From positions 558,001 to 622,000 of the forward strand of contig NZ_RCUY01000002.1 in assembly GCF_003667575.1 (NCBI RefSeq): a DNA stretch of 64,000 bases. The letters run 5' to 3'. The stretch is from Mycetocola lacteus (GTDB lineage: Bacteria; Actinomycetota; Actinomycetes; Actinomycetales; Microbacteriaceae). The notes under the pieces were generated by a model that saw only the letters and a program-made list of their open reading frames with translations, ran no database searches and was not told the DNA's origin. The position numbers were made by a program, and so were the translations under genes. The stretch's first letter is position 1; the number at the start of each line of letters is the position of its first letter. Shown piece after piece: positions 47,546-58,597 of the stretch.

Positions 47546-48706
47546 CTAGCTTGCCGGAGCCTCGGCCTTGACGGACAGGGTCACCGTGAACTTGGTGGTG
47601 CGCAGGCGCTGGTTGGTGGGGCCGACGATCCGGCCCAGCGCTCCCCGATATCCCAGGTGCGTGTTGTAGACGGTCCACAGCTCCCCGCCGGGACGCAGCA
47701 CCCGGGCAGCCTCGCGGAACAGGGCCTCGGCCAGCCCCGCGTGCACGGTCGCACCGGTGTGGAAGGGCGGGTTGAGCAGCACCAGGTCAACGCTCGCGTC
47801 GGGCTGCTGGGACAGGCCGATGTCGCGGCGCGCCTCAACCCGGTCAGCCACCCCGTTGGCCTCGGCGGTTGCCCGCGACGCGGCCACCGCATCGGCGGAA
47901 ATATCCGTCGCAATGACCTGGATGTCCGGGCGCGCCTTGGCCACCGCGGAGGCCACGATGCCGGTTCCGCTGCCCAGATCCACCGCCACCTTCGCCCAGC
48001 GGGCGTACTTGGGCAGGAACTTCAGCAGCTCCCGGGTACCGATATCGAGGCTCGCGCCGGCGAAGGTCTGCGACCCCGAGCACACGGTCAGCTCCAGCTC
48101 GGGGATCTCGGCGCGGGCAGGCACGCGAGCCTCGACGGCGCGCGGACCCGAGGCGATCAGCAGACGCGACTTCTGCCGGGCCAGTGAGGCCCGCACCTCG
48201 GTGAAGGACTCACCCAGGACCGTGTTCATCGCCGGGCTCAGGTGCTTGATCCGGCCGCCGGAAACCACGAGTACCTCGGGGTCGGCGTGGATCGCGATCA
48301 GACGCGAAATCTCGTCCAGAGCCGCGATCTGACGCGGAAGCTGCACCAGAACAAGCTTGGCACCGGCCAGCAGTTCGGCACCCAGCGGCAGCGAGGTAAA
48401 GGCATCCGCGTGGCCGGTACGCTCGGCGTTTTCGATCAGTGCACGCTCGCCGATCAGCGAGTCCTGGAAGACGCGCACGCCGGTCAGGTTGTGGGCGGCA
48501 ATCGCCCCCAGGGTGAGGGCTCCGTAGTGGTCGCCGATGACCACCACGTGTTCGCCCGAGAGCGCATCGAGAGTTGAGGCGGCCTCGTCCAGGATCAGCC
48601 GGTCGGTCGCATCGACCGCGTGCAGGTTGTCACCCTCCACGTCGGGGTGACGGCGCAGGGCAGAAAAGTCGAGGGGACGGGGCGCGGGGGCAGGGGATTC
48701 ACTCAC
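47546..48706 (-). CDS. RlmG/RsmC-like class I rRNA methyltransferase
   Basis: The 386-residue protein has a degenerate N-terminal methyltransferase-like half (about 30-200) and an active C-terminal half with the S-adenosylmethionine motif VDLGSGTG and the NPPFH catalytic motif of N2-guanine methylases. This two-domain design is that of RsmC/RlmG, which methylate guanines in 16S or 23S rRNA. The GTG start lies six bases after TAGTGT, so it is probably leaderless. The exact target base is unknown. Confidence 0.88.
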   Translation of the reverse strand: MSESPAPAPRPLDFSALRRHPDVEGDNLHAVDATDRLILDEAASTLDALSGEHVVVIGDHYGALTLGAIAAHNLTGVRVFQDSLIGERALIENAERTGHADAFTSLPLGAELLAGAKLVLVQLPRQIAALDEISRLIAIHADPEVLVVSGGRIKHLSPAMNTVLGESFTEVRASLARQKSRLLIASGPRAVEARVPARAEIPELELTVCSGSQTFAGASLDIGTRELLKFLPKYARWAKVAVDLGSGTGIVASAVAKARPDIQVIATDISADAVAASRATAEANGVADRVEARRDIGLSQQPDASVDLVLLNPPFHTGATVHAGLAEALFREAARVLRPGGELWTVYNTHLGYRGALGRIVGPTNQRLRTTKFTVTLSVKAEAPAS

Positions 48707-48773
48707 CCCACAACACTACCCGCGCGATTTCGGGCCGCCGACCCATTCGGGGGATGGGGAGGTCGGGCAAACG

Positions 48774-49277
48774 CTAGGCGCGAGCGGGGCCGCCGGGAAA
48801 CTCGGCCTCGAAATCCTCGTCGAGATCACCCTCGGAGTCCTCAATGTCCTCGTCTTCGGCGAAGAAGGCAGCATCCGGACGCCACACCACGAGTTCGGTG
48901 CGACGCTGGGTACGCACGCCGTTGCGCAGGCTGATGACGTCCCCCGCCTGACCGGCCGCAAATACGCGCCGACCCGGGCTCTTCAGCATCTCGTTAGCCA
49001 GCGCGCTCTCCAGCTCGCGCACCCGACGGGTGAGCGCATCCACCTGGTTCTCCAGGCTCAGCAGGCGCGCGATGCCCTCCAGGCTCACACCCTCGTTGCT
49101 CAGCCGAGAGACGGTCTTGAGCTGCGCGATATCACGCATCGAATAGCGACGAGACTTCCCCGCCGTGCGTCTCGGGCTCACCAGCCCGATGCGGTCGTAC
49201 TGACGCAGGGTCTGCGGGTGCATTCCCGCAAGCTCGGCGGCCATCGCGATGGCAAACACCGGGGAGTGCTCATCCAT
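48774..49277 (-). CDS. hspR: Heat-shock repressor HspR (MerR family)
   Basis: HspR binds HAIR sites and represses dnaK/clpB until DnaK is titrated by unfolded proteins. The 167-residue protein has the MerR-type helix-turn-helix (AELAGMHPQTLRQYDRIGLV, about 14-33), a RRYSMRDIAQL wing and a long coiled coil (about 70-95), with an acidic C-terminal tail. It lies downstream of dnaJ, with a hairpin between. HAIR elements occur at 42850, 52906 and 52969. Confidence 0.95.
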   Translation of the reverse strand: MDEHSPVFAIAMAAELAGMHPQTLRQYDRIGLVSPRRTAGKSRRYSMRDIAQLKTVSRLSNEGVSLEGIARLLSLENQVDALTRRVRELESALANEMLKSPGRRVFAAGQAGDVISLRNGVRTQRRTELVVWRPDAAFFAEDEDIEDSEGDLDEDFEAEFPGGPARA

Positions 49278-49328
49278 GTCGATTCCTTCCGTGCGGTTGT
49301 CCCACAGGATACCCGTGTGGGGTGAGAA

Positions 49329-49367
49329 AACGTGAGGCCGATGCCGGGAAGGGCACCGGCCTCACGT
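49329..49367 (-). terminator. Hairpin between dnaJ and hspR
   Basis: AACGTGAGGCCG and its inverted partner, extended by TGCC/GGCA, form a strong stem followed on the minus strand by TTTTC. It would reduce readthrough from dnaJ into hspR. Confidence 0.7.
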
Positions 49368-49380
49368 TCGGGGGTGGGTG

Positions 49381-50337
49381 TTAGCCGCGAGCCCGAGCGA
49401 TCAGGTCCGCGCGCGGGTTTTCGTTCGGCTCCACGGCGTGGAACGCCTTGAGCGCCTCGGTCGCCTCGGCACTCAGGTGTGCCGGTACGGCAACCTGAAC
49501 GATCGCGAGCAGGTCGCCCGTGCCCGATCCGGTGGCAACCCCGCGGCCCTTGACCCGAAGGATCCGGCCCGAGGGGGTACCCGGCGCAACCCGGAGCTTC
49601 ACCGGGTCCCCACCCAGGGTGGGGACCTCGATGGTGGCTCCGAGTGTGGCCTCGACGAAGGTCACCGGGACGGTCACGCGCAGGTTGTTGCCGTCGCGCT
49701 CAAACACCGGGTGCTTACGCACGTGCACGGTCAACACCAGATCGCCCGGGGCACCGCCGTCCTGAGAGGGACGACCCTTACCCCGCACCCGGATCTTCTT
49801 CCCATCGGACACACCCGCGGGGATCTTCACCTTGATGGTGCGACCCTCGCCGGTCTGCAGGGTGATGGTTTCACCCTGCACCGCGGTAATGAAGTCGATC
49901 GTGGTGGATGCGGTCACGTCCTGACCCGGGGTCGGCCCGCCAAACCCGCGGAATCCTCCGCTGGTCTGGCCGAAACCGCCGCCGCCGAACATGCCACTGA
50001 ACAGGTCCTCGAACCCGCCCTGCTGGCCGCCACGACCGCCGAAGACATCCTCGAACCCGCCGCCGGCGCGGCCACCGCCGGGAGCGGTGAACCGCGCCCC
50101 GGCACCCATGGCGCGCATCTGGTCATACTCGGCCCGCTGCTCGGAGTCGTTGAGGACCGAGTAGGCCTCGCTGATCTCCTTGAACTTGGCCTCGCTGGCG
50201 GCATCGCCCGGGTTGGAATCCGGGTGATACTTGCGCGCGAGCTTGCGGTAAACCTTCTTCAGCTCGGCGTCGGAGACATCCTTAGACACCCCGAGTACCT
50301 TGTAGAAGTCCTTGTCGAACCAGTCCTGGCTAGCCAT
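49381..50337 (-). CDS. dnaJ: DnaJ co-chaperone (type without zinc fingers)
   Basis: The 318-residue J-protein has a J-domain with HPD at residues 38-40, a Gly/Phe-rich linker (about 80-145) and two C-terminal substrate domains. The four CxxCxGxG zinc repeats are absent, making it a CbpA/DnaJ-type II protein, as in the actinobacterial dnaK operon member often called DnaJ1. It should hand substrates to DnaK and stimulate its ATPase. It follows grpE after five bases. Confidence 0.93.
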   Translation of the reverse strand: MASQDWFDKDFYKVLGVSKDVSDAELKKVYRKLARKYHPDSNPGDAASEAKFKEISEAYSVLNDSEQRAEYDQMRAMGAGARFTAPGGGRAGGGFEDVFGGRGGQQGGFEDLFSGMFGGGGFGQTSGGFRGFGGPTPGQDVTASTTIDFITAVQGETITLQTGEGRTIKVKIPAGVSDGKKIRVRGKGRPSQDGGAPGDLVLTVHVRKHPVFERDGNNLRVTVPVTFVEATLGATIEVPTLGGDPVKLRVAPGTPSGRILRVKGRGVATGSGTGDLLAIVQVAVPAHLSAEATEALKAFHAVEPNENPRADLIARARG

Positions 50338-50342
50338 AGCGG

Positions 50343-50957
50343 TTACTCCGCAGGAACCTGGACGACCACCTTGGCGGGGCGCAACAGGGTTTCACCAATG
50401 AGGTAGCCGGTTTCGACCACGTCGGCCACGGTTTCCACCGTGACATCGGCGCTGGGCTGCTGGAAGATCGCGTCGTGACGGTTGGGGTCAAAGACCTCAC
50501 CGGCGGCCGCGAAGGAGGTCAGACCCATCTTCTCGACGGTGCCGCGCAGCTTCTCGGCGAGCAGCGCAAACGCGGATCCCTCGGTAAGGTCACCGTGCTT
50601 GGCGGCGCGATCCAAGTCGTCCAGGACCGGCAGCAGCGAGGTCAGAACGGCACCCACGGTGCGCTCCTTCTCGATGCCACGGTTGGCCTCGGTGCGCTTG
50701 CGGTAGTTCGCGTATTCGGCGTTCACGCGCTGCAGGTCGGCGAGGATCTCGTCGGCGGAAACCTGGCCGGACAGCACTGCCAGTTCCTCGTCGGAGATTT
50801 CCTCGGCCTGGGCATCAGTCTCGACCTCGGGAGCATCCTCGGATGCCCCGAAACCGGGGGCCTCAGCGGCCCCCGGTTCCTGGGTCGAACCGTGCTCGCC
50901 GGACTCGGTGCCCGTGGTGGGCTCTTCGTTTTCGGGAGTGGGGTTCTGTTCGGTCAT
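50343..50957 (-). CDS. grpE: Nucleotide exchange factor GrpE
   Basis: GrpE releases ADP from DnaK. The 204-residue protein has an acidic disordered N-terminus (about 1-65), the long coiled coil (about 70-115, NAEYANYRKRTEAN) and the beta-domain ending in VVQVPAE. The start is the ATG at 50957, four bases after the dnaK stop with GGAG upstream; a longer in-frame frame starts inside dnaK. Confidence 0.95.
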   Translation of the reverse strand: MTEQNPTPENEEPTTGTESGEHGSTQEPGAAEAPGFGASEDAPEVETDAQAEEISDEELAVLSGQVSADEILADLQRVNAEYANYRKRTEANRGIEKERTVGAVLTSLLPVLDDLDRAAKHGDLTEGSAFALLAEKLRGTVEKMGLTSFAAAGEVFDPNRHDAIFQQPSADVTVETVADVVETGYLIGETLLRPAKVVVQVPAE

Positions 50958-50961
50958 GTTG

Positions 50962-52812
<1,851 letters not shown>

Positions 52813-52905
52813 GTGTTTTCTCCTTCGTTCTCGCCCGGAAGGGCGAATACCGTGAACTGGTCCCGGGTCCGGGTAACCGAACCCGAAGTCGGCGGCAATC
52901 CCATA

Positions 52906-52926
52906 GTTGAGTTGCCTAGGCTCAAG
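52906..52926. promoter_or_regulatory. HAIR element 1 of the dnaK operon
   Basis: GTTGAG, nine bases and CTCAAG match the HspR inverted repeat with one half-site change. Confidence 0.85.
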
Positions 52927-52968
52927 TTTACCGAACGCAATACCGGTGTCAAGCTGCTCTCAGGGAAT

Positions 52969-52989
52969 CTTGAGCCTTCACGACTCAAC
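52969..52989. promoter_or_regulatory. HAIR element 2 of the dnaK operon
   Basis: CTTGAG, nine bases and CTCAAC match the HspR inverted repeat; its centre lies 63 bases from HAIR element 1. Confidence 0.85.
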
Positions 52990-53057
52990 TTTGGTTTTCG
53001 GCAGCAAAATCCCCGTCGCTACGTCAAAAATGACGGACCCTCGCGTACCCTGGAGTC

Positions 53058-53591
53058 ATGAGTACGACCGATCCCACGGGCGCGGATCACACCGCCCAGC
53101 CCCAGGATGCCGCACCCGAGACCTCGGCGGCGGCGTCAGAAATCCCCGCCGACACCGACCCGTCGCGCGCGCTGCCGCACTTTCCGGCACCGCTGACCGG
53201 GCAGGTCCCCACGACTCCGGCCGCTACCGCCGGCTACCCGGCAGCCCCGGGCACCCCCGGCTACGGCCAGCAGGGCACCGCGGGCGCCTACCCGCAGCAG
53301 GGCGCTCCCGGCGGACCCACCGGCTACCCGCAGCAGGGCAACCCTGGCTATGCCCCCTACGACCCGGCCGCCAAGAGTCGCCTGACCGCGGGCCTGCTCG
53401 GCATCTTCCTCGGCTCGATCGGCGTGCACCGCTTCTACCTGGGGTACATCGGCATCGGCCTGCTGCAGATCGCCGCCACCATCGTGACCTTCGGTACCGC
53501 CGCACTCTGGGGCCTGATCGAGGGCATCATGATCCTCGCCCGCGCCCGCGCGTTCAACAATGACGCCGAGGGGCGCCCGCTGCGCGATTAG
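53058..53591 (+). CDS. TM2 domain membrane protein
   Basis: The 177-residue protein has a long Pro/Gly/Gln/Tyr-rich N-terminal region with YPQQG repeats (about 60-105), then a TM2 domain: two membrane segments joined by the conserved GVHRFYLG block (about 122-129), ending in a basic tail. The function of TM2 proteins in bacteria is unknown. TACCCT lies six bases before the ATG, so the start is probably leaderless. It is divergent from dnaK. Confidence 0.88.
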   Translation: MSTTDPTGADHTAQPQDAAPETSAAASEIPADTDPSRALPHFPAPLTGQVPTTPAATAGYPAAPGTPGYGQQGTAGAYPQQGAPGGPTGYPQQGNPGYAPYDPAAKSRLTAGLLGIFLGSIGVHRFYLGYIGIGLLQIAATIVTFGTAALWGLIEGIMILARARAFNNDAEGRPLRD

Positions 53592-53679
53592 TGCACCGAC
53601 GGGGCGGGGCACCCACCGCCACCCCATCGGTTTACATATTGGTTGCCATTGATTCGCTTCGGGGCAGTACCCTGGGGCC

Positions 53680-54990
53680 ATGACCTCTGCCCTGCGCACC
53701 CCCTCCCCCGAACCGCGGCTGCTCTCCAAGCCGGTCTTAGCGTGGGGAATGTGGGACTGGGGCTCGGCCGCCTTCAACGCCGTGGTGACCACCTTCGTGT
53801 TCACCACCTACCTCACCCGGACCCCCGCGTTCGGCGGCGAGGCCCACGTCTCCGCCCAGCTCTCCTGGTGGATCTCGGGGGCCGGCGTGATCATCGCGCT
53901 GCTGGCACCGGTCACCGGACAGCGTGCCGACCGCAGCGGCCGCCGCAAGTTCTGGCTCGGCGTCAACACCTACCTGGTAGTCGCCGCGACCGCGGGCCTG
54001 GCCTTTGTCGCCCCGGAACCCGACCTGCTGTGGCTCGGACTGTTCCTGCTGGCCGCCGGAAACATCTTCTTCGAGTTCGCCTCGGTGAACTACAACGCGA
54101 TGCTCGGCCAGATCTCCACCCCGGCCACGATCGGCAAGATCTCCGGCTTCGGCTGGGGCCTGGGGTACATCGCCGGCATCGTACTGCTGGTCATCCTCTA
54201 TGTGAGCCTGATTGGACCCGATGTGGGGATCTTCGGCATCACCTCGGACAACGGCTGGGACGTCCGGATCTCGATGTTGATCGCCGCCGCCTGGCTCGGC
54301 CTCTCGGCCATTCCGGTGCTCCGGGTCATCCCCGAGGCCCCGGGCACCGCGGCCCCGGGTGCCAAGATCGGCATCCTCGGCTCCTATAAGAAGCTCGGTC
54401 GGGACCTGGTGGGGCTCTGGCGTGATGACCGGACCACCGCGCGCTTCCTGATCGCCAGCGCCATCTTCCGCGACGGCCTGGCCGGCGTCTTCACCTTCGC
54501 CGGGGTCCTGGCCGTGGGAACCTTCGGGTTCAGCGGGGGCGACGTGATCCTGTTTGGGATCGCCGCCAACGTGGTGGCCGGCGTGGTCACGATCGCCTCG
54601 GGCCGGCTGGATGATCGCTTCGGTCCACGCACGGTCATCATGGCCGCACTGATCGGGCTGGTGACCTTCGGCGTGGTGGTGTTTGTGCTCCACGATGGCG
54701 GCCACACGGTCTTCTGGATCTTCGGCCTCGGCCTGGCCGCGTTTGTGGGGCCGGCCCAGTCGGCCTCGCGGTCCTTCCTCGCACGCATCATCCCGCCGGG
54801 CAAGGAGGGCGAGCTGTTTGGGCTCTACGCCACCACCGGCCGCGCGGTTTCCTTCATCGCCCCCGCTGCCTTCGGGATCGCGGTCACCCTGGGTGGCGCG
54901 CAGTACTTCGGCATCCTGGGCCTGATCCTGGTGATCGCCCTGGGCCTTGCGCTGATGATTCCGGTGCGCCTGCCGCAGTCAGTTCGCTAG
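53680..54990 (+). CDS. MFS transporter, UMF1 (Atg22-like) family
   Basis: The 436-residue protein has about 12 hydrophobic segments and the N-terminal block WGMWDWGSAAFNAVV (about 23-37) that marks the UMF1/vacuole effluxer Atg22-like family. The substrate is unknown; eukaryotic members release amino acids from vacuoles. TACCCT lies six bases before the ATG. It is monocistronic. Confidence 0.88.
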   Translation: MTSALRTPSPEPRLLSKPVLAWGMWDWGSAAFNAVVTTFVFTTYLTRTPAFGGEAHVSAQLSWWISGAGVIIALLAPVTGQRADRSGRRKFWLGVNTYLVVAATAGLAFVAPEPDLLWLGLFLLAAGNIFFEFASVNYNAMLGQISTPATIGKISGFGWGLGYIAGIVLLVILYVSLIGPDVGIFGITSDNGWDVRISMLIAAAWLGLSAIPVLRVIPEAPGTAAPGAKIGILGSYKKLGRDLVGLWRDDRTTARFLIASAIFRDGLAGVFTFAGVLAVGTFGFSGGDVILFGIAANVVAGVVTIASGRLDDRFGPRTVIMAALIGLVTFGVVVFVLHDGGHTVFWIFGLGLAAFVGPAQSASRSFLARIIPPGKEGELFGLYATTGRAVSFIAPAAFGIAVTLGGAQYFGILGLILVIALGLALMIPVRLPQSVR

Positions 54991-55063
54991 CCCGCGGTCC
55001 AGTCGCTTACATAGCGAGCGTGCTGCATTCGCGCGCCGAGCCGTGACCAGCGAGAATAGGGGT

Positions 55064-55582
55064 ATGTCAAACCGCGAGTACGTGCAGCTGCTGTCCGAGG
55101 ACGGCGAACCGATCGGCATCGCCGATAAGGCCCAGGTGCACGATCACAACACCCGGCTGCACCTCGCGTTCTCCTGCCACATCACCGATGAGCAGGGCCG
55201 AATTCTGCTGACCCGGCGCGCGCTGAGCAAGGTCGCCTGGCCCGGCGTCTGGACCAACGCGTTCTGCGGACATCCGGCCCCCGGAGAATCCTTTGAATCG
55301 GCGATTTCGCGGCGCGCGGCCGACGAGCTGGGCACCACGGTGACCGACATCACCCCGCTGCTGCCCGACTTCCGCTACCGCGCGGTGGACGCCAGCGGCA
55401 TCGTCGAGTACGAGATCTGCCCGGTCTTCTCCGCCACCCTCGCCTCGGACCTGGTGCCCAACCCCGACGAGGTGGCCGAGTACCGCTGGGTTGAGCCCGC
55501 GGACCTCGCGCAGCTCGCGCGCATCGCGCCCTGGTCGATCAGCCCGTGGCTGGTAGAGCAGCTCGAACAGCTCGACGCCTAA
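55064..55582 (+). CDS. idi: Isopentenyl-diphosphate delta-isomerase (type I)
   Basis: The 172-residue Nudix-fold enzyme interconverts isopentenyl and dimethylallyl diphosphate for isoprenoid synthesis. Catalytic Cys68 is in NAFCGHP, and Glu115/Glu117 in VEYEICP provide the second acid. The ATG at 55064 follows GAGAAT by six bases; AGGGG in the gap may also serve as binding site. No carotenoid genes are adjacent. Confidence 0.94.
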   Translation: MSNREYVQLLSEDGEPIGIADKAQVHDHNTRLHLAFSCHITDEQGRILLTRRALSKVAWPGVWTNAFCGHPAPGESFESAISRRAADELGTTVTDITPLLPDFRYRAVDASGIVEYEICPVFSATLASDLVPNPDEVAEYRWVEPADLAQLARIAPWSISPWLVEQLEQLDA

Positions 55583-55589
55583 ACGTAAA

Positions 55590-55629
55590 AACGGCAATCG
55601 CCCCACCGCATGGTGGGGCGATTGCCGTT
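55590..55629. terminator. Bidirectional terminator between idi and dcd
   Basis: AACGGCAATCGCCCCACC (55590-55607) pairs exactly with 55612-55629 around a four-base loop. Confidence 0.9.
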
Positions 55630-55640
55630 GGGCCGGAAGA

Positions 55641-56246
55641 CTAGGCGCCGAGCGCACCCTGACTGGTCTCGGAGATGTCCGTGCGCTTGAAGTTCTGGAA
55701 CGAACGCGAGGCGGTCGGACCGCGCTGACCCTGATAGTGCGAGCCGGTGGTGGCGCTCCCGTAGGGGTTTTCGGTTTCCGAGGTCAGCTGGAAGAAACAC
55801 AGCTGGCCGATCTTCATGCCGGGCCACAGACGGATCGGGAGGTTGGCGACGTTGGCCAGCTCCAGGGTCACGTGGCCGGTGAAACCGGGGTCGATGAACC
55901 CCGCGGTGGAGTGGGTCAGCAGACCCAACCGGCCCAGCGAGGACTTCCCCTCGAGGCGCGCGGCAATGTCATTGGGCAGGGTGACCCGCTCATAGGTGGC
56001 CCCGAGTACAAACTCGCCCGGGTGCAAAATAAAGGGCTCGTTGGGGTCGGTCTCGACCATCCGGGTCAGCTCCGACTGCTCCTCGGAGGGATCAATGTAG
56101 GAGTACTTGTGGTTGTCGAACAGCCGGAAGAAGCGGTCGAGGCGCACATCCACACTGGAGGGCTGAACCAGCTCGGGCGCAAACGGCTCAAGGCCAATGC
56201 GGTTGGCGTTGATCTGGGCTTTGATATCACGGTCGGAGAGCAGCAC
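55641..56246 (-). CDS. dcd: dCTP deaminase
   Basis: The 201-residue trimeric enzyme deaminates dCTP towards dTTP synthesis. It shows the [16 protein letters not shown] block (about 28-43), [11 protein letters not shown] (about 103-113), and the active-site segment [19 protein letters not shown] ending in the catalytic Glu region. I use the GTG at 56246, which gives the standard MLLSDRDI-type N-terminus and lies seven bases after TAGGAT, suggesting a leaderless mRNA; an ATG at 56255 is possible. Confidence 0.94.
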   Translation of the reverse strand: MLLSDRDIKAQINANRIGLEPFAPELVQPSSVDVRLDRFFRLFDNHKYSYIDPSEEQSELTRMVETDPNEPFILHPGEFVLGATYERVTLPNDIAARLEGKSSLGRLGLLTHSTAGFIDPGFTGHVTLELANVANLPIRLWPGMKIGQLCFFQLTSETENPYGSATTGSHYQGQRGPTASRSFQNFKRTDISETSQGALGA

Positions 56247-56371
56247 GTGGCCCATCCTACAGCGGATTCCCGCGGAACCTACCGCACTCGGCACGCCCAT
56301 TCACGCCGCGCCGCCTTGCGCGGCGTTCGTTGTCTAGTAGAGTGGGGAAATCGACGCTCCGGCGGCGATAC

Positions 56372-56445
56372 GCGAATGTAGTTCAATGGTAGAACTCCAG
56401 CTTCCCAAGCTGGTAGCGCGGGTTCGATTCCCGTCATTCGCTCCA
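56372..56445 (+). tRNA. tRNA-Gly (CCC anticodon)
   Basis: A complete cloverleaf: acceptor GCGAATG/CATTCGC, D-arm GTTC/GAAC, anticodon stem CCAGC/GCTGG with loop TTCCCAA (anticodon 56404-56406), T-loop TTCGATT, discriminator T and an encoded CCA. A promoter-like TAGAGT is upstream near 56338. Confidence 0.97.
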
Positions 56446-56467
56446 GTTTTGAAGTGGGTTCCCGCGG

Positions 56468-57445
56468 CTAGTGACCGGTGGACTCGCGCACCAGCACCCG
56501 CGGGGTCACCAGCAGACCCGTGGTTCTGGTGCCGTCAACGATTTCCAGCGACGCGCGGACGATCTCATCCACGACCGAGTCCAGCGTGGTGAGACCCGGG
56601 CTCGTGACACCAGAGAGCGCGGTGCCGTCGAAGGTGGCCAGGGCGATGTCCTGGGGGACACGCAGTCCCGCATGCTGGAATGCGGTGAGCAGGCCCAGCG
56701 AGACCACGTCGGCGGTGCAGATCACGGCGTCCGGCATGTCCGCGGATTCGCGCAGGATGCGGGCCGCCTCGGTTCCGCTGTGCATCGAAAACGTGGGCAT
56801 CTGGAGGACCGTGCAGCCGAGCCCGGCCACCTCGCGGAACGCTTCGGCCCGCTCGCGGCTGGCCGAGGAGCGCGGCTCGGCATCCACCAGGACGATGCGC
56901 TCGCGGCCGCCCTCGCGCAGGTGCTCAACCAGCAGTCGGATTCCGGCGGCGTTGTCCAACCTGACCGCGGGAGCATCCACGCCGGCGGCGATACGGTCTA
57001 CCTGAACCACCGCGTGCGTGGCCGCGAGTGCGGCAATTGCCGGAGCGCTGCCCTCATGGTCCACCGGGGCGATCAGGACCGCATCCACCATCACCCGGTC
57101 CATATCCGCGAGTTGACGACGTTCACTCTCGACCGAGTCGTTGGTATCGAAGGTCACCACGCGGCGACCCTCGGCGTCCAGGTGCCGCGAATAGGAGGCG
57201 ACCAGCTCGGCGTAATAGGGGTTGGCCACCGAGGGCACCACGAGCGCGATCGAGCCGGTGGTCTGCAGGCGCAGGGCACGGGCCGCGGCGTTCACGCGGT
57301 AGCCGAGTTCCACGGTGGCGGCCTGGACGCGTTCGGCCAGCTCCGGGGCCACGTTCCGATCTACGCCGGAGAGCACCCGGCTGGCGGTCGTCGGGGAGAC
57401 ACCCGCGGCGGTTGCCACATCCTTGAGACTCACGCGTCTGGCCAT
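56468..57445 (-). CDS. LacI family repressor of the kinase/permease/glycosidase cluster
   Basis: The 325-residue repressor has the LacI helix-turn-helix (SLKDVATAAGVSPTTASRVLSG, residues 6-27 in two helices) and a periplasmic-binding-protein-like sensor domain. AGGAGG lies before the ATG. It is divergent from a ribokinase-like gene whose promoter carries a perfect palindrome on the transcription start; this repressor is the natural candidate to bind it. The inducer is unknown but is probably the sugar or glycoside degraded by the cluster. Confidence 0.93.
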   Translation of the reverse strand: MARRVSLKDVATAAGVSPTTASRVLSGVDRNVAPELAERVQAATVELGYRVNAAARALRLQTTGSIALVVPSVANPYYAELVASYSRHLDAEGRRVVTFDTNDSVESERRQLADMDRVMVDAVLIAPVDHEGSAPAIAALAATHAVVQVDRIAAGVDAPAVRLDNAAGIRLLVEHLREGGRERIVLVDAEPRSSASRERAEAFREVAGLGCTVLQMPTFSMHSGTEAARILRESADMPDAVICTADVVSLGLLTAFQHAGLRVPQDIALATFDGTALSGVTSPGLTTLDSVVDEIVRASLEIVDGTRTTGLLVTPRVLVRESTGH

Positions 57446-57497
57446 CGGTCCTCCTGCACGTCAATCTTTTTAGAGTACCAACAACACGGCCTCCGGC

Positions 57498-57526
57498 TTG
57501 ACAGATTTGGAACCTCATGCGACATT
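57498..57526 (+). promoter_or_regulatory. Promoter of the ribokinase-like gene
   Basis: A perfect -35 TTGACA (57498-57503), a 17-base spacer and GACATT (57521-57526) place transcription start on or next to the ATG at 57533. Confidence 0.7.
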
Positions 57527-57544
57527 TGGGAAATGCATTTCCCA
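57527..57544. promoter_or_regulatory. LacI-type operator spanning the start codon of the kinase gene
   Basis: TGGGAAATGCATTTCCCA is a perfect 18-base palindrome directly after the -10 element; the ATG start codon lies in its left half. Its size and place fit the operator of the divergent LacI protein. Confidence 0.75.
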
Positions 57545-58429
57545 CACAATGATGTTGACGTTTTGGTGATCGGCTCGGTAAACCTCGATACCGGATTTAC
57601 GCTGCCCCGCGCCCCGCGGGTGGGCGAGACGATCGCCGCGCTCGACATGGTGGAACGCGGCGGCGGAAAGGGCGCAAACCAGGCCTATGCCGCCGCTCGC
57701 GCGGGCGCGTCGACAACGCTGCTGGCGGCCGTCGGGCACGACGCCGATCCCGCCCTCGCGGACCTGCGCACCGTGAACGTGGCCCTGGGAGACCTGGTGA
57801 GCGTCCCCAACGTGCCCACCGGACGCGCGGTCCTGCTGCTGGCCGGCGGCGAAAACACCATCGTGGTCAACGCCGGGGCCAACGCCCACCTCACCGCACA
57901 GCACGTGAGCGACTGGGCATCAACCCACACCGCACCGAGCGTCGTGGCCCTGCAGCACGAGGTCGAGGCCCCCGTGATCGATGCCGCCCTCGACGCCTTC
58001 GGCGAGCGCGCCCGCATCGTCCTGAACCCCTCCCCCTGGCGCGACGGCGCGGCCGAGGCCGTGCGCCGAGCCCACGTCGTGGTGCTCAACGAGGTCGAAC
58101 TGGAGCAGGCCCTGGGCCTGGAACCGGTCACCGATGAGGAGCCCCTGGCCATCGCCCACCGCCTGATCGGTGACCTGCCCGGCGGCGACGTCGTGGTCAC
58201 CCTCGGCGGCGACGGCGCCCTCGTGCGCCAGGGTGGCGAGGTCACCCACGTCCCCGCGATCCGCACCACCCCGGTCGACACCGTCGGCGCCGGCGATGCG
58301 TTCCTGGGAACCCTGACCGCGGCCCTCGCCCGCGGCGAAGACCTGGTGTCGGCGGCCACCGCCGGGGCCACCGCGGCCGCGGTCGTGGTCACCATTCACG
58401 GCGCTCGAGACACAACTCCGATGCCCTAG
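57533..58429 (+). CDS. PfkB family sugar kinase, ribokinase-like
   Basis: The 298-residue kinase has the first PfkB signature GGGKGANQA (residues 43-51, matching ribokinase) and the second signature DTVGAGDAF near 249-257 with the catalytic Asp. It should phosphorylate ribose or a related sugar or nucleoside. The ATG at 57533 lies six bases after the -10 element, and no ribosome-binding site is separate from the operator palindrome, so a leaderless start is likely. The gene opens the cluster with two NCS1 permeases and a glycoside hydrolase. Confidence 0.9.
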   Translation: MHFPHNDVDVLVIGSVNLDTGFTLPRAPRVGETIAALDMVERGGGKGANQAYAAARAGASTTLLAAVGHDADPALADLRTVNVALGDLVSVPNVPTGRAVLLLAGGENTIVVNAGANAHLTAQHVSDWASTHTAPSVVALQHEVEAPVIDAALDAFGERARIVLNPSPWRDGAAEAVRRAHVVVLNEVELEQALGLEPVTDEEPLAIAHRLIGDLPGGDVVVTLGGDGALVRQGGEVTHVPAIRTTPVDTVGAGDAFLGTLTAALARGEDLVSAATAGATAAAVVVTIHGARDTTPMP

Positions 58430-58597
58430 CCACCACCACCGGGCGTTCAGCCCGTTTCCAGCGGCGCACCTCATCGTGGACTCCCGTCCACGTCCCCCAT
58501 CTTCGTGAACCCGACAACGCGATCACGATCCCGGTGCTCAGTCACCCCGGTTTCCGGGCACCACCACTCCCCACAACCGCCATTTGAAAGGCACATC

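Noticed and set aside
53058-53591. TM2 protein considered part of the heat-shock regulon because it faces dnaK
   Set aside because: Its own -10-like element and leaderless start lie beyond the HAIR sites; shared control is possible but nothing in the sequence shows it.
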